A stretch of 64,000 nt of DNA from Acanthococcus lagerstroemiae (GCA_031841125.1 CM063108.1:48878122-48942121), one strand, 5' to 3'. Shown: positions 11,990 through 24,831, numbered from the stretch's first letter. Numbers and translations: made by a program. Notes: generated from the sequence alone by a model not told the origin.

Positions 11990-12430
11990 TCCATCCACCC
12001 CTAAAAACATTCAAATGAACATGAGTAAGTTGATGATAGAACATCTCCAGTTCGTAGTCCGACCATGAGTCTAGTATGTTCTCCATCGAGCTCTGGTAGG
12101 AACTTGACACACTTACCGGGGGCGTTCCTTATCATCGTTTTGCTGACTTTCATACCACTGACCATCCGCGAGTACATTTCCAACAGCTTTCTCATACAAG
12201 CCTTCACACTGGATTTTATGACGGTGTATGCTACGGGAAGACACGCGGCCTGGACGCTACCAGGTCCTTCTTTATGCCTTCCTTCGCTCGCTTATCTGTG
12301 ATTATGTTCCCTTTAGACTTAGCGAGTCCAATGATTATTCGCGCCAAAGTCTTGATACTGAGCTTCGGTTATTGCAGCTAGATTGGGATGTCCAAATCGA
12401 TTGGTGAAGTGGTGCTTCAAAATTGGCATG
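11990..12430 (-). other. Possible upstream exons or a decayed coding region
   Basis: The minus strand holds several overlapping open stretches with splice-like borders. One ends at a consensus donor, CCCCG|GTAAGTGTG, near 12101. A small segment after TGTTTTTAG| near 12000 ends at AA|GTATGT. One path with canonical GT/AG sites joins phase-correctly to the terminal exon (via GGTCAG|CAATC), running through ...SKTMIRNAP, then GVDGLQL, then TISPFKD. A different frame also looks protein-like (AKSKGNIITDKRAKEGIKKD near 12270-12330). I cannot decide between exons of one gene and a relic element. Confidence 0.3.
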
Positions 12431-12654
12431 AAATTCGTTCTCCAGTCTCTCTCTCCAACTCACATTATGCTTGATCATCCACAATTGGCCTCAACTTTTT
12501 AGGACATTTAATTGCTAGACACTTTTTGCTTGCTTGTCTCGCGAGATCATTTCAAAATTACTGACTCTGAAGAACCCGCTCCAGCAGTTCCAACAACTCA
12601 GTGTCAATGACAAATGCTCGATTTTATCGTGAGATGACAAGTCGAATAAAATAC

Positions 12655-12750
12655 GGGTAATTTTACTTGATACGATACCAGCGTTTCTTCCTTGTCACCT
12701 CTTTCGATTTAAAATTTTGAAATTTGGCATTTTTGAGAACGGTCCACCCT
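12655..12750 (+). repeat. Single copy of the 94-base repeat
   Basis: It matches the tandem units at 2250-2440: TTTTACTTGATACGATA at the start, a pyrimidine-rich stretch, TTTAAAATTTTGAAATTTGG, and GGTCCACCCT at the end. Confidence 0.6.
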
Positions 12751-12759
12751 ACTATGTCA

Positions 12760-15030
12760 GAATTAAGAAAAAGTTAATAACTTTTCATCTCATTTACTAT
12801 TACTGTTTTAAGATTCAGACTCCCCTTTTTGTTGGATATCTTTTTGGGCTTAAATGGAGATATTCGGATGGCTGTATGAAAATGTTTTCTGCTCCCCCTA
12901 AACTATTCTATGTCTCTCTATCATGTTACATTCTCAATGTGTTTTCGGTTCTTTTTTCAACGTTGACTTGTTTGTCTCGTATCTCTGCCATGGTTTTCCA
13001 ATTACTTGACAACTAAATGCCGAGACGCCGGTACACTTGCTCCGACAACTGGGAGAAGTTTCTTGTATTGAATTAGCGAGTATACAATCATGCCTCCACA
13101 ACGTTCCAAATATACACAGGTATACTTCGATAAGTCGAATATTAGAAAAGTAATTATGTGCAGCGATTTGTAAATCAACCGTACTGAAATATATATAGCA
13201 GCACCAAAAAATATGAACTTTTTCTCGAGGGGCATAACAGCTATTAAGTAATCGTGTATGCAGAATACTATGGTTGTGCTCGCCATCGTCTGTGTAAAAT
13301 GCAGTTCTGGTTTGCCAGTAGTTTACCGACGTTTCCTCTACGGCTAATGTTCCAGTTTCAGCCAATTTACCGGCTAACGACAAGCCATATTTCATCGGCG
13401 AATTTTCGTTATAATCGTAATTTTTTATTCCTATTCAATTCCACGAACGGGTTTCACACCTTGTAGCTAACTGTGCACGCAGTGACCGCAGAGCTTGTTG
13501 GGTTTTGCTGCACAGCAGTGCCAGTCTTTTGTACATTTATATCGGTGCCACATAATAAGTTTCATATTAGAAGTTTTCCACAATCGTTTGTAAAATTCGT
13601 CAAAAATGTCGTTTTTTCTCGGCCCTCGAGGAAACATTAAATCAACAGACACGCCCCGGTATTTTCTAATTTTAAATTCAACAAACAGCCGGTACTCTGT
13701 TATCGCCCTTCCGGTGTCCCGACTTTTTTTAGTTTTTTTTCCCCCTTTTCTTTTCTTTTTTATTTATTTACATTAAAACGCGATCAATAAATCGTAATAT
13801 TAAATAGTCCGGCGTCTCTTACGCTGTAATTTGCTTCAAATTACCGTCCTCAAACTACACATATACGTATTACCTATTTACCGTACAAAGCGTTTTTTTT
13901 CCTTCTTCTTCTTCTCTGCTTATGCAGAGGTGCAGACTGAGCTGGCCTGCAGCATTTCAAACCGGATATATCATGTACTAACCGGACGGCGACATTCCGA
14001 GCCGGCATTTCTGAGGCCATTCGCAGCCCTTATACAATTTTTAATAAACGGAGGCAGCGTACTGCCTAAGCGACGACCATTTTGCGCAGAAAATTTATGG
14101 CCTGCGCGTATTTCGCGAGTGCTGAATAACGCCGATGAACGATGCTCATCTAACCGTGCATATATAAGAAATCCGGTTCTGCCGAGAAGTTAATTGAAAG
14201 ACGCTGTAATTAAAGCTTTGGTCGGGCGTGCTTTTGATGGAGTAATTGTACAACAGCGTTGATTAATTTTCATTTGTACTGTACGTTCTTGTTGCAGGTA
14301 AGAAAATTGAGAATCTGATGAATGGATTGGGTGTTGAACTCTGGCAAACGTATTTGACGTGGATTCGATTTGAATATTCGCCGTTGCGAAGAGCAATGTC
14401 GGTCGACTGTTCGGTGGGGCGTGATCCGGTAGGCATAATTAATTTAGTTTTGCATACTTATGGCCGCACGATAGCCGATGAAGAGATTCGAGATCGGTGC
14501 TGAACATTTTAAGAGATCTTTTTTCCGACACTGAGACAGACAGTGATCGAAATGATCGAGTGTACGAAACAGAACAAGAAGTATCTTTACCGAAGACTGC
14601 GGTATTCTAGTTGTGCGTTTGGATCCCGATTGGCAATGAGGCCAATCGTGAGTGCATTTGTGAACATCACTCAGTAATCACACTAATGCTGAGTGATCAC
14701 TTCGCACACACTATTTTAAAATGATGAGATGTTCGAACACACAAAAAAATGTGAGTGGCCAAAAGTCTCAAAACGGTAGTGGTTTGTGATATATTTAATG
14801 AGTGCTCTCCAAATTGTCAATCGGGATGTTAGCGTTTGTAGCTCTGCACGTCCGAAGACAGATTGGAAGCTAGATCTAGACCAGGAAAGTTATTATGTGG
14901 ATTTTATTTAAGTTAGAAATCTCGATAAGATGTTTGAGACACTGTAAGGATCCTGTTTGAACCTTGCTGCCTGTTAAGGACTTGCGGGATTTCAGGATTT
15001 GTATGAGAGAGTAGAGTATAGTCCCGAGCG
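12760..15030. other. No gene seen
   Basis: One long minus-strand open frame (12934-13395, 153 codons) has no recognisable domain, overlaps other frames of similar length and lacks splice context, so I treat it as chance. A pyrimidine-rich acceptor-like site ends near 13927 (CTTATGCAG) without a convincing exon after it. Confidence 0.4.
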
Positions 15031-15039
15031 CGGCGAGGA

Positions 15040-15365
15040 CATTCGGGAAAAACACGAGAGTATGTAGAAACAGCGCGTGTATTGATCAACTGAGAATGAA
15101 AACAGCTCCTCGTGAGTGCTAAACATAAACTGTGACTGCACTGTAACTGAATTGTAACTCTGCCCGATCGAGGGAAGAAAAAAAGGACATATTGAGGAAG
15201 AAGAAGACTAGTATGGTTTAGAGACGATCACGTACCGGAAATGCAGATATGCAGGAGACAAAACACGTTTGTGAGACATTTGCATCGTTCTACACAGGAA
15301 ATAGTCGGGCAGGATGAGTTATACAAAAATGTACATTCGCGAGGAGAAGATCGCCGCTGACTCGT
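15040..15365 (+). repeat. Dispersed repeat family, copy 1
   Basis: It shares ordered blocks with 45385-45770: GCGCGTGTATTGATC, AACTGTGACT...CTGTAACTGAA, a GAAGAAGAAGA run, GAAATGCAG...GCAGGAGACAAAA, and a terminal GAGGAGARGATCGCCGC. Length is about 330 bases here and 385 there. No intact open frame. The type of element is unknown. Confidence 0.65.
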
Positions 15366-15700
15366 GTAAGATTCATAAAGACTTTTACAGACGTGTTCGA
15401 AATTCTGTAATACTCCTGGCTGTTTGCCACTCTTGTAAGACTTTTTCAGACATATTTAGGATTTTTAGAAATCCTTCCAAACTTTTGAAATGCACTAGGA
15501 TGGTTCAAAACTCGTTTAAAACTTTCAAACTTGATCGAGACTGCGTAAAAGTCCTATAGAGATGCTTTAAGATTCTGCAAGTCTTGTTCGAGACTCTGTA
15601 AAGCTTGTTCAAGACTCTTTAAAAGAACTTCAAGACTCTTTAAGACACTTCAAGACTCGTTAAATACTCGCGTGCAGTCTTGTTCAAGATTCGCTACAGG
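15366..15700. repeat. 20-22-base 'AGACTC' periodic repeat
   Basis: The clearest stretch is 15590-15680, where TTCAAGACTCTTTAA-type units follow at 22, 21 and 20 bases. Further left the units are more diverged. Non-coding. Confidence 0.65.
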
Positions 15701-15983
15701 CCAGGCCAAAACTAAGGGGGCACAGGGGAGCGCATGGTCCCAAGCCTTCGCTGGAGTTGGAAAATTTTAATAGATACGAGTATATCAAAGGTTAGAAAAA
15801 TACAACAAGTGAAGAAAGATTTCGAGTTTTTTATTTTTAGTCAGTACAAAGAAAAATTTGATACCTTGGGAATCTTGAGTTCGGTTAGTTGGGAATTTAC
15901 CAACCCCCCCCCCTTCCCAAAAAACCAAAAAACTCTTCACTACGTTTCTGGCTACAGGACTTGTCGAACACCGTTTGTGATGG

Positions 15984-16299
15984 CAGGGACGTACCAATGA
16001 GTTTTTCCTAGGGTGAGGGGTGGGGGCAAAAATTGTGAAAGTCCCTACTGACTCGAACTCAAAATTCTTAAATATCAAAGCAAAAGAAGAAAATCCTTTT
16101 AACTTGTTGGGTGTTTCCAACTTCTCAACTCAATTTTCAAGTATCAAAGCAAAGAAAATAACAAAAAAACAAAAAAAAAACACTTTTTAACTTGTTGGAT
16201 TTTCCCAACTCGCCTGACCGAAATGGTAAATTTTCCCAGCTGCTAAGAGAAAAATTCCTGCGGGGGAGTGGCCCCCTCCCCCCTATCGGTACATCCTTG
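15984..16299 (+). mobile_element. hAT-like MITE, copy 2 (both ends present)
   Basis: Begins CAGGGACGTACC and ends GGTACATCCTTG, giving short imperfect terminal inverted repeats. Eight flanking bases match on both sides with one mismatch: TGTGATGG (15976-15983) and TGCGATGG (16300-16307). CAGGG termini with 8-base duplications are characteristic of hAT elements. The interior has the family's alternating CAAAATTC/CTTGTTGG blocks and a G/C homopolymer near each end. No transposase. Confidence 0.75.
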
Positions 16300-19200
16300 T
16301 GCGATGGTAACGCTATTTCAGACTTTTTAACATCAGTTTTTCGGATGACTTAATTTTTTGCTTTTTTTCTGTTTGAAATCCGATCCCTAGTAGGGTGGGG
16401 AAGGGCGATTCGGTATCGATACTCTTTACTTTTTTTCAATACAAGCTGCTGAGGAGAAAATCAAGCTAGATTTTGAAATTTGAAAATCTGAAATCCTTTT
16501 TCCTGGAGGATTGAAAAATCCGTTCTGTCTCAAACAAAGGCCAGGGGTCCACCAATCTTGTTTTTTTAAGGACAAGATATTGAGCAAACTATCGAGGTTT
16601 GCTTTTGCTTTGCTGTGTGTCCCTATATCTGATCAAGAAAATGGAGATGGTTAATCCACGCCCCCCCCCCAAAAAAAAAATCATAATTCAAACTGATGAA
16701 ATTGTTTTGGTTTACAAAATCGAACAACATATCGAAATAAGTTTGAGAAACTTCGTATTACTTTGTTACTGAAATCTGGAAAAATTAGAATAAGCTCACC
16801 CATGGACGCAAATATGGAGGTACGTATGCGATCTAGTCTCGTGAATCCACTGAAAGACTCCCCCCCTCCTCTGAAATGACTGAAGAACTATACGAGTGAA
16901 TCCCTCACTCTAGATTGGTTATTTGCACTTTGACCCACTCTCTTTCCTCAACAAAATATCGTTTAAAGTTCTCGAACTTTTTACCTCATTTTATTGTTAA
17001 CGTACATGTCGATACACTGTTAGAACTAATTTGCACTCCGTTGGGAGCTTGATCAATTTATGTAAACTCTATCAAAACTTCGATACAGAAGGCTAAAGAG
17101 AACACGGTTCTTGCACATCCTAGATCGCGACTCTTCGCTCAGTTTCTTCCCCAAACCAGAAGACAGCAAAGCCCAGATTTTCAACGGAGAAGTGATTTTT
17201 CAACTTCGTATTTTCTAACCTCGGACCCACGTGAACTACAATACGACCTGAAGAGAGAATTATAATGTTACGTAAGCCCACTACATGTAATCCTGGAAAA
17301 AGAATTTGCTCAGTAATGTTTTCCAAACGTCTGCTTGTGTCTACTGAGTGAAAAAATTACATTTAGGGAGAAAGTAAAAGTATTCACCAAGTCGAAGTCC
17401 TCTGTTCGAGTCACGTGACAAAACTGGAGACACAATAATGGATTAAGCGTTCGCCTTTAGGTATAACTTATGTTACGTATGGATTCGTATATCTATACAT
17501 TTTCAGTACAAGGCAACCATTCTGTTCTACTGTAGTCTGTGCATAGTTATACTTTCCTCTCTTTGTATTGTTTTGAGCCACAGTGATTAATGAACGGTAT
17601 ATACGCGAAAAGGAACATATAGGAACATAAGAGACGGATGCTGCTGCTAAACGAGCATTCTAGACATAGAGAATTCTTTTTTTTTTTTTTCTTTTCCAGG
17701 CTGGAAACTATTCGGTAACTATTGCGTTGACACGAGGGTGGCCTTTTTTTTCGTAAGATCATTAAGAATAACGTAGTATTTTTGTATAGCAGTTTCGTTT
17801 TCACGAAGAGAAAGAATCAAAGAATACCCACGATGCAATAATGAACGAACGCACTTTTAGTTTTGACTTTTTTGTTCCGAGCTGTTGCACGGATGTTATA
17901 TTTGTTTTGTGTAGACGCCTGGAATTCCGTTGATATTGTTGGGCTATTTGTACGTGGCCTCGTATATGGGTTGAAAGCGAAAAGGTTTAAAAGGGTCTCA
18001 AGGTCTGTATACCTTTCAGCCTTGGCGGGGTGATGTGGTCATGGTCGTCGCCAAGTCTCAACTGTTATCTGTGTGAGAAAGTGTGGAAAATTGGTGACTT
18101 TTGGTGAACCGATACGAGATGGTGTGGCCACCGACGAACTCGATGCGAATTTCAGTCAAGGTCGTAACGGTTGTCACGGTAATTTACCTAAGCCCACATT
18201 GACGAAAGACGTATTGTGGTATTGTTTCTGAGGGAATGTAACGTACACTTATATCGAAATTACTATACCGGATACCAGGGCTGATTTTCAGTCAAACTGT
18301 ATCTCACAAAGGGCAAGCGAAAGAACTGAATCGTTTACCTGGTATTTTTGAAATTTGAACCTTCTCAGCGGCACTGGAGCTTGTCAACTATGCAGTTTAT
18401 CAAATTAGAATGTGGTAAGAAAAAAAGCGAGAACGAGGGTGTGTATCACGGTAGCCTCTTCCCTCGCTGATTGACAAAAAAGAGATATGGTCGTCAGGAA
18501 AAGACACAGAAAAAATACAGCTGACATCAGGTTTTCGCAGCAGAACACTAAATTGGAGCACTGCCCTCGCCCCTGAACAGACGGTTCGCCCACTATCCCC
18601 TATCAGAAAGCACAACACCTTTCTCTTGATTTCCAGCGTGGATTTTTCAATTTTTCCCAAGTCGCATCTTCCCTCTTCCCTGGAAAAGTGGCCACGCTTC
18701 AGTCTTGTGCGCATGAGCAGATTGACGTGTCCACTTGGACAAACCGCGGTTCGAGTACAAAACTTGAGAGTAATGCAACCTGCCTCCACTCTGAAACCCC
18801 ACTCAACCTTTCTCTGAGAGTCGATGCAGCTGCTCAAGTTCAGGGACCTAAGAAAGCTTTCTCTAAGGGAATATAACAATGATTTTCGATTGTAAGCCCA
18901 TCAGTCGTTCATACTGCTATATACATAATAGTCAAACTTTTTTTAGTAGCTAAAGCGGGGTTTTGTGTGTCTATTTAAATGATTACAGCGTTAGAACCTG
19001 GTTTAGCTTTGAGCACAGGGGTGGTTTTCGAACACACGCCCTCCTGCCACGAAATTAAAATAAAACACACACGAGGTAAGATAGAAACTGCTGATTAGAA
19101 AATTTATACGGACTCGTCATAGTTTCCTGTACTAGAATGCATCCTGTTGAATTTTTGTTTTAGTATCGGCGTGGCCATTAACAAACTCGGAACAACTTTT

Positions 19201-19316
19201 TGTTTTCGGTGTACAGATGTTGAATTTAAGGCTTTAGATCGCAGCCTGAGTCGACGAATATTTTTTTAGAATTTCATGCACAATATTTCTGGTAGGTTGG
19301 AATCCATAATGTAAAT
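16300..19316. other. No gene seen
   Basis: Low-complexity and unique AT-rich sequence with a C run (16663) and T runs. Long overlapping open frames on both strands at 18400-18880 have no recognisable domain or splice borders, and mutual overlap argues against coding. Confidence 0.4.
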
Positions 19317-19649
19317 CAGTGGTCTCAGAAGGCACACGGACTAAACGTAGCCCAAAGCGATTTTCGAGAGGCCTGCGGTCATGTTCCGATTCTTGTTTGG
19401 TTTTTATCTGGAGATTACCATTGAAAATAGCGTAAAATTAGCCCTTTTCCGGATGAAATTCAATTTAAAAAGTTGTAAGTTCACCGCTCATTTAGCTCAC
19501 GAACATTTCTGCCACGTATATTCTTTTATTACAAGGATTCAGCTTCCCCTCCTGTTTCCACTTCTCGCGTCCAAACATTGAATGGGGTTCACGGCCTAAA
19601 CTGAGAATGCTCGAGTGAGCCGTATTATGGGACGAGTTTGAGACCACTG
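19317..19649. mobile_element. hAT-like MITE, second type
   Basis: The terminal inverted repeats read CAGTGGTCTCA on the left and TGAGACCACTG on the right. Flanking 8-mers (ATGTAAAT and GTGTAAGA) are similar in only 5 of 8 positions, so a target duplication is possible but eroded. No coding capacity; about 333 bases. Confidence 0.6.
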
Positions 19650-20324
19650 GTGTAAGAAGTCACATACAGACTCACAGTCTTGAGTTAGTTGAAGCCGAAC
19701 TGTCATGAATTTGGAAAACAATATTGAGAGGAGCACTTTCGAGGACTCGGATCATTTTTACATATTCCTCAATTGGTCAACAGAAAACAGAAAAAGCTTT
19801 CTCGTAAGGCTCCTCCTCAAGTACAATAACTTTTAATATTGAGAGGGGTTGAATAATATAACCCTCTGTAGCCGATCCGTTCCGAAGTCACCGCATACAA
19901 TCGATTACAATTCCTCAGTATCCCGCAGGACTACTCCCCATTCTGTTAAGACAAGTGAAATTCTAACAAAGGAATAAGAAATTAAATAGTATCACATATC
20001 TGCGGCGGAGAGGGAAGGGAAAGGCTAACGCACCAAAATTCCAGCAATATATTTCGTAATGTGTAACAGGGTGTCTACCAATCTTCAAATTTCTCCAGAA
20101 GTTCTCTCTTTGAAAATTCGAATATGGAGCAGGCCCGTGCGCAGAAATTATACGGGGGGGGGGGAGAGTTGACCATATATTTCATGTTAGTTAGCTTATA
20201 AAGGGCAGTGATCGCCATAAATTATTATATTATCAACATATCAACAAATGTCAATACGGGCCTGATATGGAGCACTTAAGTAAGCTTGGAGGTAATTATT
20301 TTTGAAAAAAATCGACTCCAGAGC

Positions 20325-20545
20325 AGGGACAAAACTATAGGGGGGAGGTAAATTTTGAAAATATTAATTTCAATTTTTAATTTTTTATAAATGTTTATTT
20401 GTTTGCTATTTTTTTTTTCAAATATAAAAATATTCCGATTAAAAAATTGGTAAATTTTTAGTTGAAAAAAAATATTTGTCGGCAAGTTGGCTAGTTTTTC
20501 TTCTTCACCTCCCCAAACTGAAAGTCAAATTTCGTTTCTGAAAAT
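20325..20545 (+). repeat. AT-rich dispersed repeat, copy 1
   Basis: Starts CAGGGACAAAACTATAGG and ends with an AAATTTCGTTTCTG block. The interior shares TTTATTTG, AAAAATTGG, AAATATTTGTCG and 'CACCTCC...CAACTGAAA' with 21225-21478. The ends are weakly inverted (CAGGGACAAAA and CAGAAACGAAA), so it may be another non-autonomous DNA element. Confidence 0.5.
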
Positions 20546-21224
20546 GGAATACCCTGGACTCCTGAGTCATGAACAGCCAAAACTTTCAAGCTGAGTATCG
20601 AACGTTATCTGAAAGGTTGAAACAAAGCTGAAATGTGGAAGACATTTCGAAAATCTGACTGAAAGTCGGTAGTAAACGTTGAATTTCAAATTTCAATAAC
20701 TTTTTCTGTTTTTAAAAGATTCTCTGTTTGACCTAGAGCCTGAAATTTGTGAAAGTTGAACATTTAATTAAAATCTAAAAGTTGAAAGCAAAATACTTAT
20801 TTTCCAATGCGACAAGCTGAATCCGATAGCAAATGTTCTATTGTTTAATTTACGGGCTTTGGTCCTGGTGAATATAGCAGGGAAATGTAGTCTGGAACCA
20901 AAGTCAAAACTCCATGTGTTCTTCCCACGTGAACGAAAGTGAGCTTGTGAGCTTGTGGCTCGGATTCCCCTAATCCGATCAACCTAAAACTTTGTATGTT
21001 TTTTAAAATTTTTTTATTTATTATTATTTTATTTTATTGGAACCAATTTAGGAGATGAATCGGAGGAAATTCAGAAAAAAATATCACCAAGAGTAAATAA
21101 TGAACACCTTAATGTGTAAAGGAAGTTGTGTACTCCTCTCAAGTATTCCTAACATGCTTCCAGCTTACCCTCCCGGACTAAGTTATGTTCATGTGCGCAA
21201 ATGTGAGTGCTTTGGGGATAAGGT

Positions 21225-21478
21225 TCCAATCTGCATTTGTTGGGACCATTTTGAAACTGTTTATTTGAATTTTTCATTTTCTAAGAACGTTTGTTTGTTT
21301 ATTTTTTCAATTAAAATATATTTTGATTGAAAAATTGGCAAATTTTCAAATTAGGTAAAAAAAAAAAACTGTCGGAGAATTTTCTGTTTTCAAAAAATAT
21401 TTGTCGTCAAATTTTCTTTCTCCACCCCCTCTCCCAACTGAAAATGAAGTTTCGTATCTGCCCCAGGGCTAGGTGGCC
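21225..21478 (+). repeat. AT-rich dispersed repeat, copy 2
   Basis: Same order of blocks as 20325-20545, ending AAGTTTCGTATCTG. The left end is eroded. The two copies are about 900 bases apart in direct orientation. Confidence 0.5.
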
Positions 21479-21479
21479 A

Positions 21480-23275
21480 AGGGTACAGGATACCCATATA
21501 CACTTTTCCTTTCAACTTTGACACCACAAAGGGGCCACAACATCAGAAATAGAAACGGGGGACAATGATTGGGCCGCTTACCCTAGTACAACTGGTTATT
21601 TTGGATTTGCCTCCAAATCGCATTTACCAGACGTTATAAATTAATTTATACATTGCAAAAATAGTAAGTTCAATTATAGAGATTAATAGGAAGGATCAGT
21701 CCTGAGAGGGATAAACCGTGGAGGGGTTGTCAATGACGGGACATAATGTTGAAAATTCTTTCGCTCGTATAATTTATTAGTTTTCTTCTTCTTTTTTTTT
21801 GGGGGGGGGGCTTTTAATAGATTTGGGGAGCTAAGCCTTCCAACCCCTCCTATTCGCACCTATTGGTATGCATTTATTCGTAAGTTAATATCAGTCCCAA
21901 AATCAATTCAGGACCGTAAAGAGAAAATCCGGGCCCGGAGAAAACACAACCAAAAAATTGCGAGATTCTTAGGGTCCTTTCCGGAAATTAAATCGAACAA
22001 TTGCGAAAAAAGATTAGACGATGAATCCCCCTTTCCTTCCCCTCCTACCAATCCTGAATCAATTTAAAGAAAAATTAGGGTAATAATCTTTAGCAGTAAA
22101 GCTGTCGATCATCATAACGGAATTCGCGAGAAATTAGTACCTAGTTGTAGGCTCCGTTTATTTATTTTTTTGAACAAAGTGATGTGAAGTCAAAAACCAG
22201 CTTTTTAGCGATGAGAGTTTTCATTTTACTTCCGACTCCAACTTTTGTCCCAAAAACTTATTAAAAATTCTAGTTTTCCGGAGAAGTTTCTCGGTCAGGC
22301 AGTCCATCTCCGTGATGTAAGCAATATTTCAGCCCTAGAACAATAATTTACTTCGGCATATCAGAAAGCTTATCTGTCAACTCCTGACACCCTGTCAAGT
22401 GGAGGGTATCGCAAGTGTATTTTATTAAAGAAGAGTGTACTTGTCATATAGCTGCTATCTCGATGAAGAGATACTTTTCTTCCAGGTATTCTTACATTTC
22501 TAATTCACCCCTCCGCCCTATGTGATTTCACCTGACTTTTCTTTAACCTTGTAGACACGTTTCACAGCGATCCAGAAGGTTGTTAAATGAAGTTACAGAA
22601 CGTGCGAAAAGATGTGCGCAATATTCAACTTTATTACGAAGAATAAAAACTAAAATATTACTAAGATATAAGAATCAAAAGAACTTAATTAATTTGCTAC
22701 GTTTCGACTTCAATCATTTCAAAGGACAACACATGAAAGTATCCTTCTGGAAGCTCTCTTAGTATATGCATTATGCATTTTCCAGAAATATTTCCTAAAA
22801 TCCCTGACCTTCCCTGACTTTTCCAAGATTTCAAAATAACCTGACTTGAATCAGAACTGGGCACTTTGTTTCATTACTTCTGCCGAGTTTCCGCGATGTT
22901 CAACTTCCAACCTTAAAAGCGTGGAAATGACTACGCTTGAATTTGGACTAACACACGAATACTGGTCACTTCACGACCTTGCACCAATACGAAGACGTTA
23001 GTGAAAAAACGTCAGAACGAATAAAACAAATTTAACGAAGAGTATACACCTTAGTATCCACTCCTAACGGTATCGATATTTTGTGATGACTTGTTCGGAT
23101 AGCTATGCTATTGATTATATAGTAAAATAAGGTAAGCGGGTTAATGGCCAGAGGTCGTGGAATCGCCAACAATCGCCGGTAATAATCGTGTAGACAAACG
23201 CGAAAAAGAAAAAAAAAAGAAGAAAAACCGCGGCCAAGCCGAACCCAACTCGCGGACAAATAAGATATAAAAGAT
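21480..23275. other. No gene seen
   Basis: AT-rich sequence with a G run at 21799. A 60-codon lysine/arginine-rich open frame (22580-22762) is not recognised. A CCCTGACTTTTC-type phrase near 22800 looks repetitive. Nothing else is supported. Confidence 0.4.
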
Positions 23276-23404
23276 ATGAGCGATGAAGACGATGACTATT
23301 TGAAGTTTAAAGATCACGTAGTCGGCCAGCTAATTTTAGCCAAGTACCCAGAGCCCGATCTCCAGTATCTTCTCTACTGGAACCTGGAAGATGCGAAAAG
23401 AAAA
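23276..23404 (+). CDS. Candidate first coding exon, acidic N-terminus
   Basis: An ATG opens MSDEDDDYLKFKDHVVGQLI and continues YPEPDLQYLLYWNLEDAKRK with no stop. It reaches possible donors at 23405 (AAAA|GTAAAC) and 23430 (TATAG|GTATAT), and an in-frame TAA follows shortly after. Composition (acidic start, then amphipathic helix-like residues) is unlike the surrounding random frames, and codons are varied. No family is recognised and no second exon was found downstream within the window. Treat it as a candidate only; a short single-exon peptide ending at the TAA is the alternative. Confidence 0.4.
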
Positions 23405-24266
23405 GTAAACACACTCTCGGCGGGTATAGGTATATCTTGTTTATAAATTATTTATTATGTACGTACATGGTTTTCTGTACGTTACACGTATATTAGCCGC
23501 CGCGGTAATTCAAAATGGTGATCGGCGTAAGTAAGATGACGCGCAGAAGACGAAAGTTAACGGAATTTTTTAATTAACGTCTCATACAAAGTGCGTAGAG
23601 AAGTGAAATGCTGGCAATTAGACGGCGGATTCCTTTTTCGGTATGTCAGTGTAGTCGCGTGAGAGAGTGTGTAGATACAGTAATTGTACGTGGGCAGAGT
23701 TCGACCAGCGATCGACGAACTTCCGATGAAAATTAATCGTTCGATGAGGCTTCGTGGGCGTGAAATATCGAGCAGGGACATAAACCTATAGCCTGGAGTA
23801 GCATGCATTGACATCGCAGACACCAGCCAGCGTAGCACGACATCACGACATCATCTTCGGCTTGCGGTTCTGCATACGTGACCCCGGACACGAAAAAGCT
23901 CTTTAGCGTCAGAAAATCCGAGTTTAGGGTTTTGACAGGTCCTGGTGGATATGTGGACGTACTTTCACGCAATAATGTGAAAACTTCAAAAGTAGTTTCT
24001 TGGGACTGGACAAAGGCACCAAATTGGGACCCCGTGCTCGCCGAGAACGAGCTGTGGGAAGTTTCTTTTTCCCGTAACTGAAAAACTCATTTTTGACGTT
24101 AAGGTGCTTTTTCTTATTCAGGGTCACTTCTAGTTCTACATGTATGGCAGCATCTTCCGAAAGTTTGCGCTAACAAACTTCTTCTGTCGCTGAATTGGCT
24201 TTCCAAGTGTTTTTGTTAGACTCGCGGTGACCCTCTTCTTTCGAAACAAACTTCTTTTGTCGCCTG

Positions 24267-24690
24267 CTAGCCCAGGAACATTAGGTCGAAAATGTAAAAT
24301 GAAAATTAAATAATTCCTATCTCAAGTTTCAGTGCTGGAATGTGTTGATAGTGGTATCCTTATTACCCGTAGAAAAATCGGACGCCTCACCCCCTGTGCA
24401 ACCTTTTTTGTAGAGGCCTAATCCCCACAAAATTGGTTTTTCGCGTTTTTCCCGAAAATGACGCATGTTGGGGGGAAAGAACATCTGAGCGAAAATATTC
24501 TACATAAAATTTCCTACAAAAATAGTCTCTTGACCTTTCTCTGTAGAACGCATAGGAACGCGGCTACAGAGCGCTGAAGTTACTACTGTTTCTGCATAAT
24601 ATGAATGCGTATAGACATTTCGCACCACCCTACCCTTCGCTGACATACAGAACCGTGTTATGTAAGGTTTTTTTAAGAAATCTCCTTCGT
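24267..24690 (+). repeat. Left long terminal inverted repeat
   Basis: Pairs with 26500-26932 in reverse orientation, with small indels. The outermost bases are CCAGGAACATTAGG. Confidence 0.75.
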
Positions 24691-24831
24691 CTCGTGACTT
24701 CTTTCTTTTGTTGCGAACGTCGGCACCGTACAGCTCTGCCATGGTTAATGTGACAATGCACAATGAAATGATCAGCAGTGAAAACGCTGTGAAAATTGTG
24801 ACAGCTGGCCATTACAGTGACCCAACAACTG

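Noticed and set aside
12934..13395. 153-codon minus-strand open frame
   Set aside because: No recognisable domain, no splice or start context, and a second long frame overlaps it on the same strand; consistent with chance in this composition.
18400..18879. 159-codon minus-strand open frame
   Set aside because: Open frames exist on both strands over the same bases and none shows a known motif or splice borders.
23265..23275. TATA box (TATAAAAG) just before the ATG at 23276
   Set aside because: Too close to the start codon to leave room for a transcription start and leader; AT-rich coincidence is likelier.
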